Source of the DNA: Paenactinomyces guangxiensis
Lineage (GTDB): Bacteria > Bacillota > Bacilli > Thermoactinomycetales > Thermoactinomycetaceae
Length of the DNA: 45,218 bases
NCBI RefSeq assembly: GCF_016055185.1
Contig: NZ_JAECVR010000026.1
Span: 1 to 45,218 of the forward strand
Reading direction: 5' to 3'
Shown: positions 1-8,960 of the stretch, piece by piece
Layout: each line of letters starts with the position of its first letter
Numbering within the stretch: the first letter of the stretch is position 1
The notes under the pieces: model-generated
Seen by the model: the letters and a program-made list of their open reading frames with translations, nothing else
Told to the model about the DNA's origin: nothing
Databases searched by the model: none
Position numbers and translations under genes: made by a program

Positions 1-98
1 TACATTCATTTTACTACAACGGGGCGATTTCTTTTTTGATCTTTCTCAAAAAAACTACAAAAAAGCTCGGGGCTATCCCATCCTTTTGGGACAGCCCC
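1..98 (+). mobile_element. Terminus of an insertion sequence (left window edge)
   Basis: The segment ends with GGGACAGCCCC at 88-98 and recurs almost identically, in reverse orientation, at 45097-45189. The two copies differ by a 3-base indel (ata at about 84-86 is absent from the right copy). The outer end reads GGGGCTGTCCCAAAAGG, a style of terminal repeat seen in IS1182-type elements; that family assignment is from memory. The body of the element lies outside the window, so no transposase can be judged. Confidence 0.7.
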
Positions 99-130
99 AT
101 AAAAGGTTTCATGTATAAAAGGTTTCATGT
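99..130. repeat. Tandem direct repeat, 2 x 16 bp
   Basis: ATAAAAGGTTTCATGT occurs at 99-114 and again at 115-130, starting at the first base after the IS end. The stop codon of the recombinase gene lies in the second unit. The pair could be a target-site effect of IS insertion or a small recombination footprint. Confidence 0.85.
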
Positions 131-1048
131 ATACAAGTTATTTAGTGGGTTAAACTTTTCATTGTTATCTTTCAGAGCCGTTCCCCACAAGGCAAGATAT
201 CTTTCGGTCATTCTTAGTTGCGAGTGTCTCAAAAGCTTTTGAAGGGTAAATACATCGCCACCGTTCATTAAGAACCTGTGAGCGAACGTATGGCGGAAAG
301 TATGAGCCGATAAACGAACATCTTTGAAATTCATAATGCTTTTTAGTCGTTTAAATACTTTCTTTAGAGCATTAGCTCCCATTTGTTCGCCCTCTCTCGT
401 AGCAAAAACGTATTTGGGCAATTCATCGAAGTTACGTTCACAGAAGATTCGGTATTCTGAAAGCTCTTTTACTAGCTTTTCTGTGATGGGTAGAGTCTGC
501 TGTTTTCGTGCCTTTCCAAATAAAGTGAGAGTTTGATTTATTAAATCCACATCCGACCATTTTAAATTGGCTACCTCACCTATCCGCATGCCCGTACCCA
601 ATAAAAGAATGATCAGAGTATGATCCCTATACGCATAATAGGACTTATCCCTTTGTTTCAGTCTTCTGTAATATCCTAACATCTGACGGATATGTTTATC
701 AGTAAAGACTTCGATCCTCGTTTCTTCCTTCGATCTTTTAATCTTCTCCGTAGGATTGTTTTTGACTAAATCATTCTCCAATAAATAATTAAAAAATACT
801 CTGAGATGCTTAAGTTTGTGATTTACCGAGCCTGGTTTATTACCTCTTTCTTTCACTAAATACACTAGAAACGACTTGATGGTTTGTGTTGTAACCTCTC
901 CCACATCGATGATTTCCCTTTCCGAGCAAAAACCTTGAAATGATTTGAGGGTTAATTCATAGTTGTGGATCGTCTTTTCTGAGAGGTTGTTAAAAATCTT
1001 CTCATCGATAAAATCTCTGATTGCAAATTTGATTAGCAAAAAAGCCAC
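125..1048 (-). CDS. Tyrosine recombinase / integrase (XerC/D-like)
   Basis: This is a site-specific recombinase of the phage-integrase family, 307 aa, about the usual XerC/D length. The N-terminal SAM-like core-binding domain covers roughly residues 5-100 and the catalytic domain roughly 110-290. The catalytic set is visible: Arg155 in GTGMRIGEV, a Lys near 179, His249-x-x-Arg252 (HTFRH), His275 (LLRHS) and Tyr284 (TERYLALW). The chosen start is GTG with GAGGGAAG just upstream; a TTG a few codons in is also possible. The gene lies 99 bp beyond the 3' end of tRNA-Thr and about 200 bp beyond ssrA, both classic integration sites, and its 3' end abuts an IS terminus. It could be the integrase of an island extending left of the window, or a housekeeping Xer paralogue. 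Family assignment is firm; the role is inferred. Confidence 0.9.
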   Translation of the reverse strand: MAFLLIKFAIRDFIDEKIFNNLSEKTIHNYELTLKSFQGFCSEREIIDVGEVTTQTIKSFLVYLVKERGNKPGSVNHKLKHLRVFFNYLLENDLVKNNPTEKIKRSKEETRIEVFTDKHIRQMLGYYRRLKQRDKSYYAYRDHTLIILLLGTGMRIGEVANLKWSDVDLINQTLTLFGKARKQQTLPITEKLVKELSEYRIFCERNFDELPKYVFATREGEQMGANALKKVFKRLKSIMNFKDVRLSAHTFRHTFAHRFLMNGGDVFTLQKLLRHSQLRMTERYLALWGTALKDNNEKFNPLNNLYT

Positions 1049-1079
1049 CTTCCCTCTTTATGCAGGAAAGATGACTTAC

Positions 1080-1110
1080 CGATAAAAAACGTAACTGAAG
1101 TTGGTCACTT
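1080..1110 (-). terminator. Weak hairpin plus T run after tRNA-Thr
   Basis: On the minus strand GTGAC and GTTAC pair across a short loop and are followed by GTTTTTT. The stem is only 5 bp with a wobble, so termination of the ssrA/tRNA transcript here is tentative. Confidence 0.35.
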
Positions 1111-1147
1111 TACTATCAAAATTCGAAAGATGCTGATTTTACTAGGT

Positions 1148-1223
1148 TGGTGCTGGAGACAGGACTCGAACCTGCGACCCCTTCATTACGAGTGAAGTGC
1201 TCTACCAGCTGAGCTACACCAGC
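1148..1223 (-). tRNA. tRNA-Thr (anticodon CGT)
   Basis: This is a 76-nt cloverleaf with encoded CCA. The anticodon stem CTTCA/TGAAG closes the loop CTCGTAA, giving anticodon CGT (reads ACG, Thr). The T arm GCAGG-TTCGAGT-CCTGT is canonical. The acceptor stem pairs except for a U-U opposition at positions 6-67. The gene lies 19 nt downstream of ssrA in the same direction, so the two are probably processed from one transcript. Confidence 0.95.
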
Positions 1224-1242
1224 ATGTTGCATATGGGGATTT

Positions 1243-1608
1243 TGGTGGAGGCGAGCGGAGTCGAACCGCTGTCCGAAGATATCGCCACGCCAGTTTCTCC
1301 GAGCGCAGTCACTGTATTGAAGGTCTCGCCGTTGAAACTGCCCAGTGACAGGCGATTTCGCGGGCCAGCCACCTTGGTTTCGCCGTTCAGACGGTGGCGC
1401 TCTGATTGGCTAGCCTACTGGATGATGAGACCCGGCGGCTCCACATAGGCGATGGAGAAGCGGGTCCTGGCCGGCTTATTAAGCAGCCAGAGCGTAGTTT
1501 TCTTGTTTGCCAGTTACATTTTGGCGTCCGCGTGTTTAACGAGAAACGCAGCCCCTCGGCTCGCTGCTGACGCTCGAACTATCCCCGTCGAATCCCATGA
1601 ACGCCCCC
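1243..1608 (-). ncRNA. ssrA: tmRNA (transfer-messenger RNA)
   Basis: tmRNA rescues stalled ribosomes by trans-translation together with SmpB. The mature 5' end GGGGGCGTTCATGG pairs with the 3' end CGCCTCC-ACCA, and a tRNA-like T arm precedes it. The tag reading frame is at 1479-1511 and encodes GKQENYALAA followed by TAATAA, so the added peptide is probably (A)GKQENYALAA. The ALAA end is the usual ClpXP/ClpAP degron. Length is about 366 nt. A consensus promoter sits between smpB and ssrA. Confidence 0.96.
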
Positions 1609-1654
1609 GAGATTCTGAGAGAACGTGATGCGCTTTTATTGGCTACAGTTCTAG

Positions 1655-1683
1655 ATTGTAACATGTTTCATGCTAAATTGCAA
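1655..1683 (-). promoter_or_regulatory. Sigma-A promoter of ssrA
   Basis: The -35 TTGCAA (1678-1683) and -10 TACAAT (1655-1660) are separated by 17 bp. The predicted transcript starts about 40 nt upstream of the mature tmRNA 5' end, consistent with RNase P trimming of a short leader. Confidence 0.8.
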
Positions 1684-1689
1684 TGGTTT

Positions 1690-2157
1690 TTATCTGTAGT
1701 TTTGTTCTTTGAGCTTGCGTTGGATCATGCGCTCGGCATCTCTTTTGGCGGCGGTGGCGCGTTTGTCGTAGAGCTTTTTCCCTTTGGCAAGGGCGAGCTG
1801 TACTTTGGCGAAGCCGTTGCGGAGATGGATGTCGAGCGGGATGAGGGTGAGGCCTTTAAGTTTGGTTTGGCCGATCAGTTTGTCAATTTCTTTTTTGTGC
1901 ATGAGCAATTTACGGGTGCGGGTGGGGTCCACGTTGAAGCGGTTGCCCTGTTCAAACGGGCTGATATGCATGCCGACGATAAACAGTTCGCCTTTATCGA
2001 TACGGGCATAGCTGTCGCGGAGATTGACCCGGCCCTGGCGGATCGACTTGATCTCGGTTCCGGTGAGAACGATGCCGGCTTCAAATGTTTCTTCGATGTG
2101 GTAGTCGTGGGTGGCTTTTTTGTTTTTGGCGATCACTTTTGTTCCTTTGTTTCCCAT
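1690..2157 (-). CDS. smpB: SsrA-binding protein SmpB
   Basis: SmpB binds tmRNA and brings it to stalled ribosomes. The protein is 155 aa from the chosen ATG, with the oligonucleotide-binding barrel and the characteristic stretch [19 protein letters not shown] near residues 36-54, followed by a basic C-terminal tail that enters the empty mRNA channel. The chosen start MGNKGTK has GAGGTG at 6-7 nt spacing; a GTG three codons upstream is less likely because it forms part of that Shine-Dalgarno. The gene lies immediately upstream of the ssrA promoter and has its own strong promoter at 2194-2223. Confidence 0.96.
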   Translation of the reverse strand: MGNKGTKVIAKNKKATHDYHIEETFEAGIVLTGTEIKSIRQGRVNLRDSYARIDKGELFIVGMHISPFEQGNRFNVDPTRTRKLLMHKKEIDKLIGQTKLKGLTLIPLDIHLRNGFAKVQLALAKGKKLYDKRATAAKRDAERMIQRKLKEQNYR

Positions 2158-2193
2158 CGTTTTCACCTCTTCCCGTAAAATGCTGCAAGTTAA

Positions 2194-2223
2194 ATTATAT
2201 CAAAAATACGGATAATGGGTCAA
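2194..2223 (-). promoter_or_regulatory. Sigma-A promoter of smpB
   Basis: The -35 TTGACC (2218-2223) and perfect -10 TATAAT (2194-2199) are separated by 18 bp. They lie about 40 bp upstream of the smpB start, so smpB can be expressed independently of rnr. Confidence 0.85.
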
Positions 2224-2240
2224 TCAAAAAATTAGAATTT

Positions 2241-2270
2241 CAAAGGGAAAAGGAGGATGTTTTCTCCTCC
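2241..2270 (-). terminator. Rho-independent terminator after rnr
   Basis: On the minus strand the stem GGAGGA/TCCTCC closes a GAAAACA loop and is followed by TTTTCCCTTT, just past the rnr stop codon. Confidence 0.6.
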
Positions 2271-2275
2271 CTTCT

Positions 2276-4600
2276 TTATTTCTTTTTGGCCGATTTCTTG
2301 TTGCGGGGGCTTTTTTTCTTCTTCTTTTTCGTTTTTGGGGAAGCTTTCTCGGATGCTTTGCCGGGTCTGGCCTTTTTCTTCTCCTGCTCTGCTTTTTTTC
2401 GCTTTTTTGCTTTGTTTTTTCCTTTTTTGGCCGGTTTGGTTTCGTGTTCGGTTAAATGCTCCAGCAGTTCAAAGTCAATTTTCCGTTCTTCCAGATTGAC
2501 TCCGCTGACCCGGATGCGGACTGGATCGCCGATGCGGAAGATGTGTCCGGTGCGCTCACCGATCAGGGAGTAGGAGCCCTCATCATAATGGTAATAGTCA
2601 TCGGTGAGGTAGCTGAGGTGGACCAGACCTTCAATGGTGTTTGGCAGTTCGACAAAGATGCCGAAAGAGGTGACGCCGCTGATCAGGCCTTCATACTCTT
2701 CCCCGATTTTGTCCATCATGTATTCAGCCTGCTTGAGGTCCTGGGTCTCCCGTTCGGCGTCGACGGCGATGCGCTCGCGGATGGATGAATGCTGGGCGGC
2801 ATCGGGCAGATAGGAGTTGAGCTGCTCCATTCGTTCCACAGACAGGCTGCCCTGGGTTAACACTTCCCGGATCACGCGGTGGATTAGCAGGTCGGGATAG
2901 CGGCGGATCGGTGACGTAAAGTGTGAGTAGAAAGGGGCGGCCAGCCCGAAGTGGCCCACACACTCGGCAGCATATTTGGCTTGTTTCATGGAGCGCAGCA
3001 TCACAGTGCTGATCACATGTTCTTCCGGTTTGCCGCGGACTTTTTCCAGCAGGGTTTGCAGGGCGCGGGGCTTCACTTTATCCGGCTTTCCCTTGACGGA
3101 ATAGCCGAAGGTGGTAACAAATTCATAAAAGGATTGAAGCCTCTCTGTATCCGGGTTTTCGTGAATCCGGTAGACAAAGGGGATCTCTAAGCGAAAAAAG
3201 TGTTCGGCGACGGTTTCGTTGGCGGCCAGCATAAATTCCTCAATCAGCTGTTCGGCAACGGTACGGGGACGCTTGACCACATCGATGGGTTTGCCGCGTT
3301 CATCCACGATCACTTTGGCTTCGGCAAAGTTAAAATCGATGGCGCCCCGTTTTAACCGCTTTTTGCGGAGAATTTCTGCCAGCCGGGCCATCAGGCGGAA
3401 ATCTTCCACCAGCGGCTGGTACTTTTTGATCAGTTCGGGGTCCTCGTCGACCACAATTTTTTTGACATCGCTGTAGGTCATCCGCTCGTTGGTCCGAATG
3501 ACGCTCTGGTAGATCTCATGGTCTACAATGCGGCCTTCCGGGTCAATTTCCATATCGCAGGTCATGGTGAGCCGGTCTACTTTGGGATTTAAACTGCAGA
3601 TCCCGTTGGACAGGCGTTTGGGCAGCATGGGAATGACGCGATCCACCAGGTACACGCTGCAGCCGCGCTCATAGGCTTCCCGGTCCAGGGCGCTGCCTTC
3701 TTTGACATAATAGCTTACATCGGCGATATGTACTCCGAGGCGGATATTGCCATTGTCCAGCTGCTCCACGGAAACCGCATCATCCAGGTCTTTGGCATCT
3801 TCGCCGTCAATCGTCACCATCGTGCGTTCACGCAGGTCACGGCGCCCTTTGATCTCTGCTTCGCTGATCTTGTCGGGGATGGTGTCTGCTTCCTGCATCA
3901 CCGCTTCCGGAAAAGCTTCCGGCAATCCGTGCTTGCGGATAATGGAGAGAATATCTACACCCGGGTCATCTTTATGACCCAGGATTTCCGTAATTTCTCC
4001 CTCCGCGCTGTGGCGTCCGGTCACCTGATGAAGCTTGACCACCACTTTTTGCCCGTCACGGGCGTTCATTTGAAATTCCGGTGCAATAAAAATATCGGCG
4101 GTGATGCGTTTATCATCGGGGATGACAAAGCCGAAATGGGTGGACAGCCGGGTAAAGGTGCCGACAATTTTGTTGCGCCCCCGCTTCAGGATGCGGACAA
4201 TCTCCCCTTCCGGGCGCCGCTCGTTTTGCTTTCGGGTATGAATGCGGGCCAGCACCAGGTCGCCGTCCATGGCTCCGTTCATATCGTTTAGATGGATATA
4301 AATATCCTTTATATTCGGCGTGTCGGGAATGACAAAGCCGAACCCTTTGGCGTTTCCTTGCAGGGTACCGCGGATCAGGTTTAGTCGTTCCGGAACACCA
4401 TAGCGTTTGGTTCGGGTCTGGACAATTTTCCCCTCTGCTTCCAGGTCTGCAAGCAATTCAACGAAGGTTTCCCGTTCTGCCTCCTCTACTTGAAAAGCTT
4501 CCATCAATTCTTCCAAATTTAGCGGCTTATACGCCTTTTCCAGCATAAACCGCTGAATTTCCTGTTCTGTTGGCATGCCATTGACTGCTGCTTCATTCAA
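2276..4600 (-). CDS. rnr: Ribonuclease R
   Basis: RNase R is a processive 3'-5' exoribonuclease of the RNB/RNase II family that degrades structured RNA and mRNA freed by trans-translation. The order visible is an N-terminal helical domain, two cold-shock domains (for example GNAKGFGFVIPD and STHFGFVIPDDKR), the RNB catalytic domain with acidic motif EDAKDLDDA, the TSPIRRYPDLLIHR stretch, and a C-terminal S1 domain. About 55 residues at the C-terminus are extremely lysine-rich, which is longer than a minimal tail. The total is 774 aa from a TTG; ATG at 4576 is an alternative and neither has a strong Shine-Dalgarno. A TGA lies a few codons upstream, which bounds the start. The gene follows the esterase gene as in Bacillus. 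Confidence 0.96.
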   Translation of the reverse strand: MNEAAVNGMPTEQEIQRFMLEKAYKPLNLEELMEAFQVEEAERETFVELLADLEAEGKIVQTRTKRYGVPERLNLIRGTLQGNAKGFGFVIPDTPNIKDIYIHLNDMNGAMDGDLVLARIHTRKQNERRPEGEIVRILKRGRNKIVGTFTRLSTHFGFVIPDDKRITADIFIAPEFQMNARDGQKVVVKLHQVTGRHSAEGEITEILGHKDDPGVDILSIIRKHGLPEAFPEAVMQEADTIPDKISEAEIKGRRDLRERTMVTIDGEDAKDLDDAVSVEQLDNGNIRLGVHIADVSYYVKEGSALDREAYERGCSVYLVDRVIPMLPKRLSNGICSLNPKVDRLTMTCDMEIDPEGRIVDHEIYQSVIRTNERMTYSDVKKIVVDEDPELIKKYQPLVEDFRLMARLAEILRKKRLKRGAIDFNFAEAKVIVDERGKPIDVVKRPRTVAEQLIEEFMLAANETVAEHFFRLEIPFVYRIHENPDTERLQSFYEFVTTFGYSVKGKPDKVKPRALQTLLEKVRGKPEEHVISTVMLRSMKQAKYAAECVGHFGLAAPFYSHFTSPIRRYPDLLIHRVIREVLTQGSLSVERMEQLNSYLPDAAQHSSIRERIAVDAERETQDLKQAEYMMDKIGEEYEGLISGVTSFGIFVELPNTIEGLVHLSYLTDDYYHYDEGSYSLIGERTGHIFRIGDPVRIRVSGVNLEERKIDFELLEHLTEHETKPAKKGKNKAKKRKKAEQEKKKARPGKASEKASPKTKKKKKKSPRNKKSAKKK

Positions 4601-4642
4601 ACGGCACCAATCATCTTCTCAGCAGCAGATGTTCACCTCTCT

Positions 4643-5392
4643 TTATTTATGAGCTATTTTTCGCACAAAGTCTTCCACTTCATGAAACAGTTTTCTCCGT
4701 TCTTTATCCAGCGTGATGATATGGGAAGAGTTTTCATACCAGGATAAATATTTGACGGGGGATGAGATATGTTCGTATATGTAGTCTGCACTTTTCGGTA
4801 CAACCGTTTCATCATTGCGTGACTGGATGACCAGTGCAGGTGCCTGTACCCGGGGCATGCATTTGCATACCTGGCGGATCAACCGGTTTAAACTGCTCAC
4901 ACATTTGAGCGGGGTCCGGTCATACGGAACCAGGTGAGCTTCGATTTCGGGATCTTTATGGGATGAGCGTACTTTATACGGGATAAACAGGCGAATCAGA
5001 TCAACGATCAGCGCGCGGCGGTCCTTAATCCATACCGGGGAGCACATCGCGATGACCCCGTCGACCGGTTTTTGCGCCGCCAGATACAGGGAGAGCGCGC
5101 CGCCCATGGAAAGCCCTGCGACAAACAGTTTCTCAACACCTTCATTTTTTAGCCGCTCGTAAGCATCCAGCACACTTTTCCACCAATCTTTCCAGCCCGT
5201 TTTTTCCATCTCTTCCGGGCTGGTTCCGTGCCCCGCCAACAGCGGAGCGTAAACGGTATAGCCCCTGTCTTTCAAATATTGGCCCATCGGCCTCATTTCA
5301 GAAGGAGTTCCCGTAAAACCATGTATGAGTAGGATACCCGTATTTCCACCTGAATAAAAAAAGGGTTCCGGAGATCGTTTGCTGATATTCAC
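4643..5392 (-). CDS. est: Carboxylesterase (Est30/YvaK type alpha/beta hydrolase)
   Basis: This is a serine hydrolase of the small Est30-like monoacylglycerol lipase/carboxylesterase group. The oxyanion-hole motif is LLIHGFTGTPSEM, the nucleophile lies in GLSMGG, the acid is the Asp in SRNDETVV, and the catalytic His lies in NSSHIITLD. The native substrate is unknown. The chosen start is the GTG giving MNISKRS, which has AAGGTG at 6 nt; a GTG three codons earlier overlaps that Shine-Dalgarno. The position between secG and rnr matches Bacillus yvaK. Confidence 0.92.
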   Translation of the reverse strand: MNISKRSPEPFFYSGGNTGILLIHGFTGTPSEMRPMGQYLKDRGYTVYAPLLAGHGTSPEEMEKTGWKDWWKSVLDAYERLKNEGVEKLFVAGLSMGGALSLYLAAQKPVDGVIAMCSPVWIKDRRALIVDLIRLFIPYKVRSSHKDPEIEAHLVPYDRTPLKCVSSLNRLIRQVCKCMPRVQAPALVIQSRNDETVVPKSADYIYEHISSPVKYLSWYENSSHIITLDKERRKLFHEVEDFVRKIAHK

Positions 5393-5502
5393 TGTTCTCA
5401 CCTTTTAATCTAAGTTGTGTCTCTCTAACAGTATCTCCAAGATTGCAAAAAATTTCACATCTACTCTAACATAGCACAGAAGCGGCAAAAGGGGAATAAA
5501 AA

Positions 5503-5530
5503 GAAAAAAGCCACCCGTAAGGAGTGACTT
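5503..5530 (-). terminator. Terminator of the 5S rRNA gene
   Basis: On the minus strand an 8-bp stem AGTCACTC/GGGTGGCT (two or three G-U pairs) with loop CTTAC is followed directly by TTTTTTC. It lies about 20 nt beyond the 5S 3' end. Confidence 0.8.
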
Positions 5531-5550
5531 TTCTCTGATCGAATTATTTG

Positions 5551-5670
5551 TGCCTGGCAACGTCCTACTCTCCCGGGGGCCTTCGCCCCAAGTACCATCG
5601 GCGCTGGAGGGCTTAACGATCGTGTTCGGGATGGGAACGAGTGGATCCCCTCCGCCATCATCACCAGACA
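5551..5670 (-). rRNA. rrf: 5S ribosomal RNA, isolated from any rRNA operon
   Basis: Conserved 5S segments are present in order: GUUCCCAUCCCGAACACG, UUAAGC, CAGCGCCGAUGGUA and GAGUAGGACG. The two ends pair over at least nine bases (TGTCTGGTG with the 3' TGCCTGGCA region). No 16S or 23S gene is near; it sits alone between secG and est. It has a near-perfect promoter and a terminator of its own, so it looks functional and not a fragment. Confidence 0.95.
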
Positions 5671-5676
5671 AGAAAG

Positions 5677-5705
5677 ATTATAACATGCTTTTATACAGAA
5701 TGCAA
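5677..5705 (-). promoter_or_regulatory. Sigma-A promoter of the orphan 5S gene
   Basis: The -35 TTGCAT (5700-5705) and perfect -10 TATAAT (5677-5682) are separated by 17 bp. The -10 ends 6 nt before the 5S 5' end, so transcription would start essentially at the RNA's first base. Confidence 0.85.
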
Positions 5706-5732
5706 CTGTTTTTTATAAAAAAACAAGCGAAA

Positions 5733-5759
5733 TAAAAACAGCCGACCATTGTCAGCTGT
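5733..5759 (-). terminator. Terminator after secG
   Basis: On the minus strand ACAGCTGAC/GTCGGCTGT forms a 9-bp stem with an AATG loop, followed by TTTTTATTT. It separates secG from the 5S promoter. Confidence 0.8.
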
Positions 5760-5760
5760 C

Positions 5761-5994
5761 TTATTTGATAAAGTACCCTACTACCAGCGCCATAATCATA
5801 AACAAAATGGCTAAAGCGGTGGTCACTCTGGACAGCAGGGCATCAAGTCCGCGCGCTTTCGCTTTTCCCATCAGGTGTTCGGCTCCACCGCCGATTGCAC
5901 CGGACAAACCTGCACTTTTACCCGATTGAAGAAGGACGACAATAATCAGTCCGATACTGATGATCGCAAGAATGATTTTAGATGCGATCTCCAT
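5761..5994 (-). CDS. secG: Protein translocase subunit SecG
   Basis: SecG is the small membrane subunit of the SecYEG export channel. The protein is 77 aa with two transmembrane helices (about residues 5-24 and 55-75) joined by the Gly-rich SGAIGGGAEHL loop typical of SecG. The start is the ATG with GAGGAGG seven nt upstream; a longer reading frame exists but lacks ribosome-binding support. The gene has its own promoter downstream of eno. Confidence 0.94.
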   Translation of the reverse strand: MEIASKIILAIISIGLIIVVLLQSGKSAGLSGAIGGGAEHLMGKAKARGLDALLSRVTTALAILFMIMALVVGYFIK

Positions 5995-6028
5995 GGCTTT
6001 ACCTCCTCGCCACTTTTCCACTGCAGTA

Positions 6029-6057
6029 AATGTACCATATACCGAACAGTATTTCAA
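6029..6057 (-). promoter_or_regulatory. Promoter of secG
   Basis: The -35 TTGAAA (6052-6057) and -10 TACATT (6029-6034) have a 17-bp spacer and lie just after the eno terminator. Confidence 0.65.
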
Positions 6058-6061
6058 CAAA

Positions 6062-6110
6062 GAAAAAACAAGCCCGCGTGCCGGACCGGCGGTTTGTCGG
6101 GCTTGTTTTT
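6062..6110 (-). terminator. Terminator of the glycolytic operon (after eno)
   Basis: On the minus strand AACAAGCCCG and CGGGCTTGTT pair perfectly around a GC-rich inner part and are followed by TTTTC. It lies 10 nt beyond the eno stop. Confidence 0.85.
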
Positions 6111-6119
6111 CAGGTGAGA

Positions 6120-7421
<1,302 letters not shown>

Positions 7422-8960
7422 TTATGATAGTATCAGCGATTTTCCTGTCATTTCTTCCGGTTTCTTCACATGGAGCAGATGCAACAAGGTTGGTGCCAGA
7501 TCTGCCAGAATCCCGTCATCGCGAAGCCGGGCTGATTTGTCTGTCACTATACACGGAACCGGGAAAGTGGTATGGGCCGTATGAGGACGTCCCTGGTCAT
7601 CGATCACCATATCAGCGTTGCCGTGGTCGGCGGTAATGATGGCAACCCCGCCTTTTTCCAGGACCAGATCCACCACTTTGCCCAGACACTCATCCACTGC
7701 TTCCACGGCGCGGATGGTCGGCTCCAGCTTGCCCGAATGGCCCACCATATCCGGATTGGCGAAATTGAGAATAATGGTGTCATGCTTTTCCGCTTCAATT
7801 TCCTTTAAAAGCGCGGCGGTCACTTCATAGGCGCTCATTTCCGGTTTCAGATCATAGGTGGCCACTTTGGGAGAGTTGATCAGAATGCGCTCCTCATCCG
7901 GGAACGGCTCTTCCCGGCCACCGTTGAAGAAAAAGGTGACGTGCGGGTATTTTTCCGTCTCGGCAATGCGCAGCTGTTTTAAATGATTTTGAGCGATAAC
8001 CTCTCCGTAAGTGTTATCCAGATTGGTGGGTTTGTAGGCAACATAGCCGTCCACCGATTCACTGAAATGAGTCAGGCAGACATAATAAAGGTTTTTGGGA
8101 TGTTTGGGTCCGCGGTCAAAGCCGCGGAAGTCATCGTTGGTAAAAGCGAGCGACAGCTGAATCGCCCGGTCGGGCCGGAAATTATAAAAGATGATTGCGT
8201 CATCATCCTGAATCGTTCCCACCGGCCGTTCCTGCTCGTCAACAATCACTGTAGGCATGACAAACTCATCATAAATCGATTTTTCATAGGATTCTTTAAC
8301 CGCCTGAACAGGGTCCCGGTAAGCGGGGCCCTCGCCATATACCATGGCCCGGTAGGATTTTTCCGTCCGCTCCCAGCGTTTATCCCGGTCCATCGCATAA
8401 TATCTGCCCTGAATCGTCGCAATTTTGCCGACACCCAGCTCTCTTATCTTATCCTGCAACTCTTCAATGTAACGGACAGCACTGTCGGGAGCCACATCGC
8501 GCCCGTCCAGAAAAGCATGGACAAATACCTTCTCCAGCTTTTCCCTGGCCGCCAGCTCTAACAGGGCAAACAGATGGTCGATATGGCTGTGCACTCCGCC
8601 GTCAGATAAAAGACCGTAAAAATGGAGGCGGCTGTTATTCTCTTTTACATGGCGAATCGCGTTTAAAAAAGTTTCATTTTCAAAAAAACGTCCTTCTTTG
8701 ATCGCTTTGCTGACCCGGGTCAGATCTTGATAAACAACCCGGCCGGCGCCGATATTTAAATGGCCCACTTCGGAATTTCCCATCTGTCCCTCGGGGAGGC
8801 CGACTGCGTTTCCGCTGGCCTGAAGGGTGGTGTGGGGATATTCATTCCAGTAGCGGTCAAAGTTGGGCTTTTTCGCCTGTGCGACGGCATTTCCATGGAT
8901 TTCTTCACGCAGGGCAAAACCATCCAGAATACACAGAAGAACTGGTTTTGGACGGCTCAT
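7422..8960 (-). CDS. gpmI: 2,3-bisphosphoglycerate-independent phosphoglycerate mutase
   Basis: GpmI interconverts 3- and 2-phosphoglycerate with two Mn ions through a phosphoserine. It is 512 aa, the normal length. Visible features are the N-terminal metal Asp in LCILDGF, the phosphorylated Ser in [14 protein letters not shown], the HAFLDGRDV stretch and the metal cluster [11 protein letters not shown]. The first motif is DGFA where many homologues have DGWG. Its start overlaps the tpiA stop by 4 bases (ATGA). Confidence 0.97.
   Translation of the reverse strand: MSRPKPVLLCILDGFALREEIHGNAVAQAKKPNFDRYWNEYPHTTLQASGNAVGLPEGQMGNSEVGHLNIGAGRVVYQDLTRVSKAIKEGRFFENETFLNAIRHVKENNSRLHFYGLLSDGGVHSHIDHLFALLELAAREKLEKVFVHAFLDGRDVAPDSAVRYIEELQDKIRELGVGKIATIQGRYYAMDRDKRWERTEKSYRAMVYGEGPAYRDPVQAVKESYEKSIYDEFVMPTVIVDEQERPVGTIQDDDAIIFYNFRPDRAIQLSLAFTNDDFRGFDRGPKHPKNLYYVCLTHFSESVDGYVAYKPTNLDNTYGEVIAQNHLKQLRIAETEKYPHVTFFFNGGREEPFPDEERILINSPKVATYDLKPEMSAYEVTAALLKEIEAEKHDTIILNFANPDMVGHSGKLEPTIRAVEAVDECLGKVVDLVLEKGGVAIITADHGNADMVIDDQGRPHTAHTTFPVPCIVTDKSARLRDDGILADLAPTLLHLLHVKKPEEMTGKSLILS

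Noticed and set aside
1597..2178. Long plus-strand open frame opposite smpB
   Set aside because: It is antisense to smpB, has no ribosome binding site and no family resemblance; smpB is certain.
5405..5671. Open frames across the 5S region
   Set aside because: They read through the 5S rRNA gene and its terminator and have no ribosome binding site.
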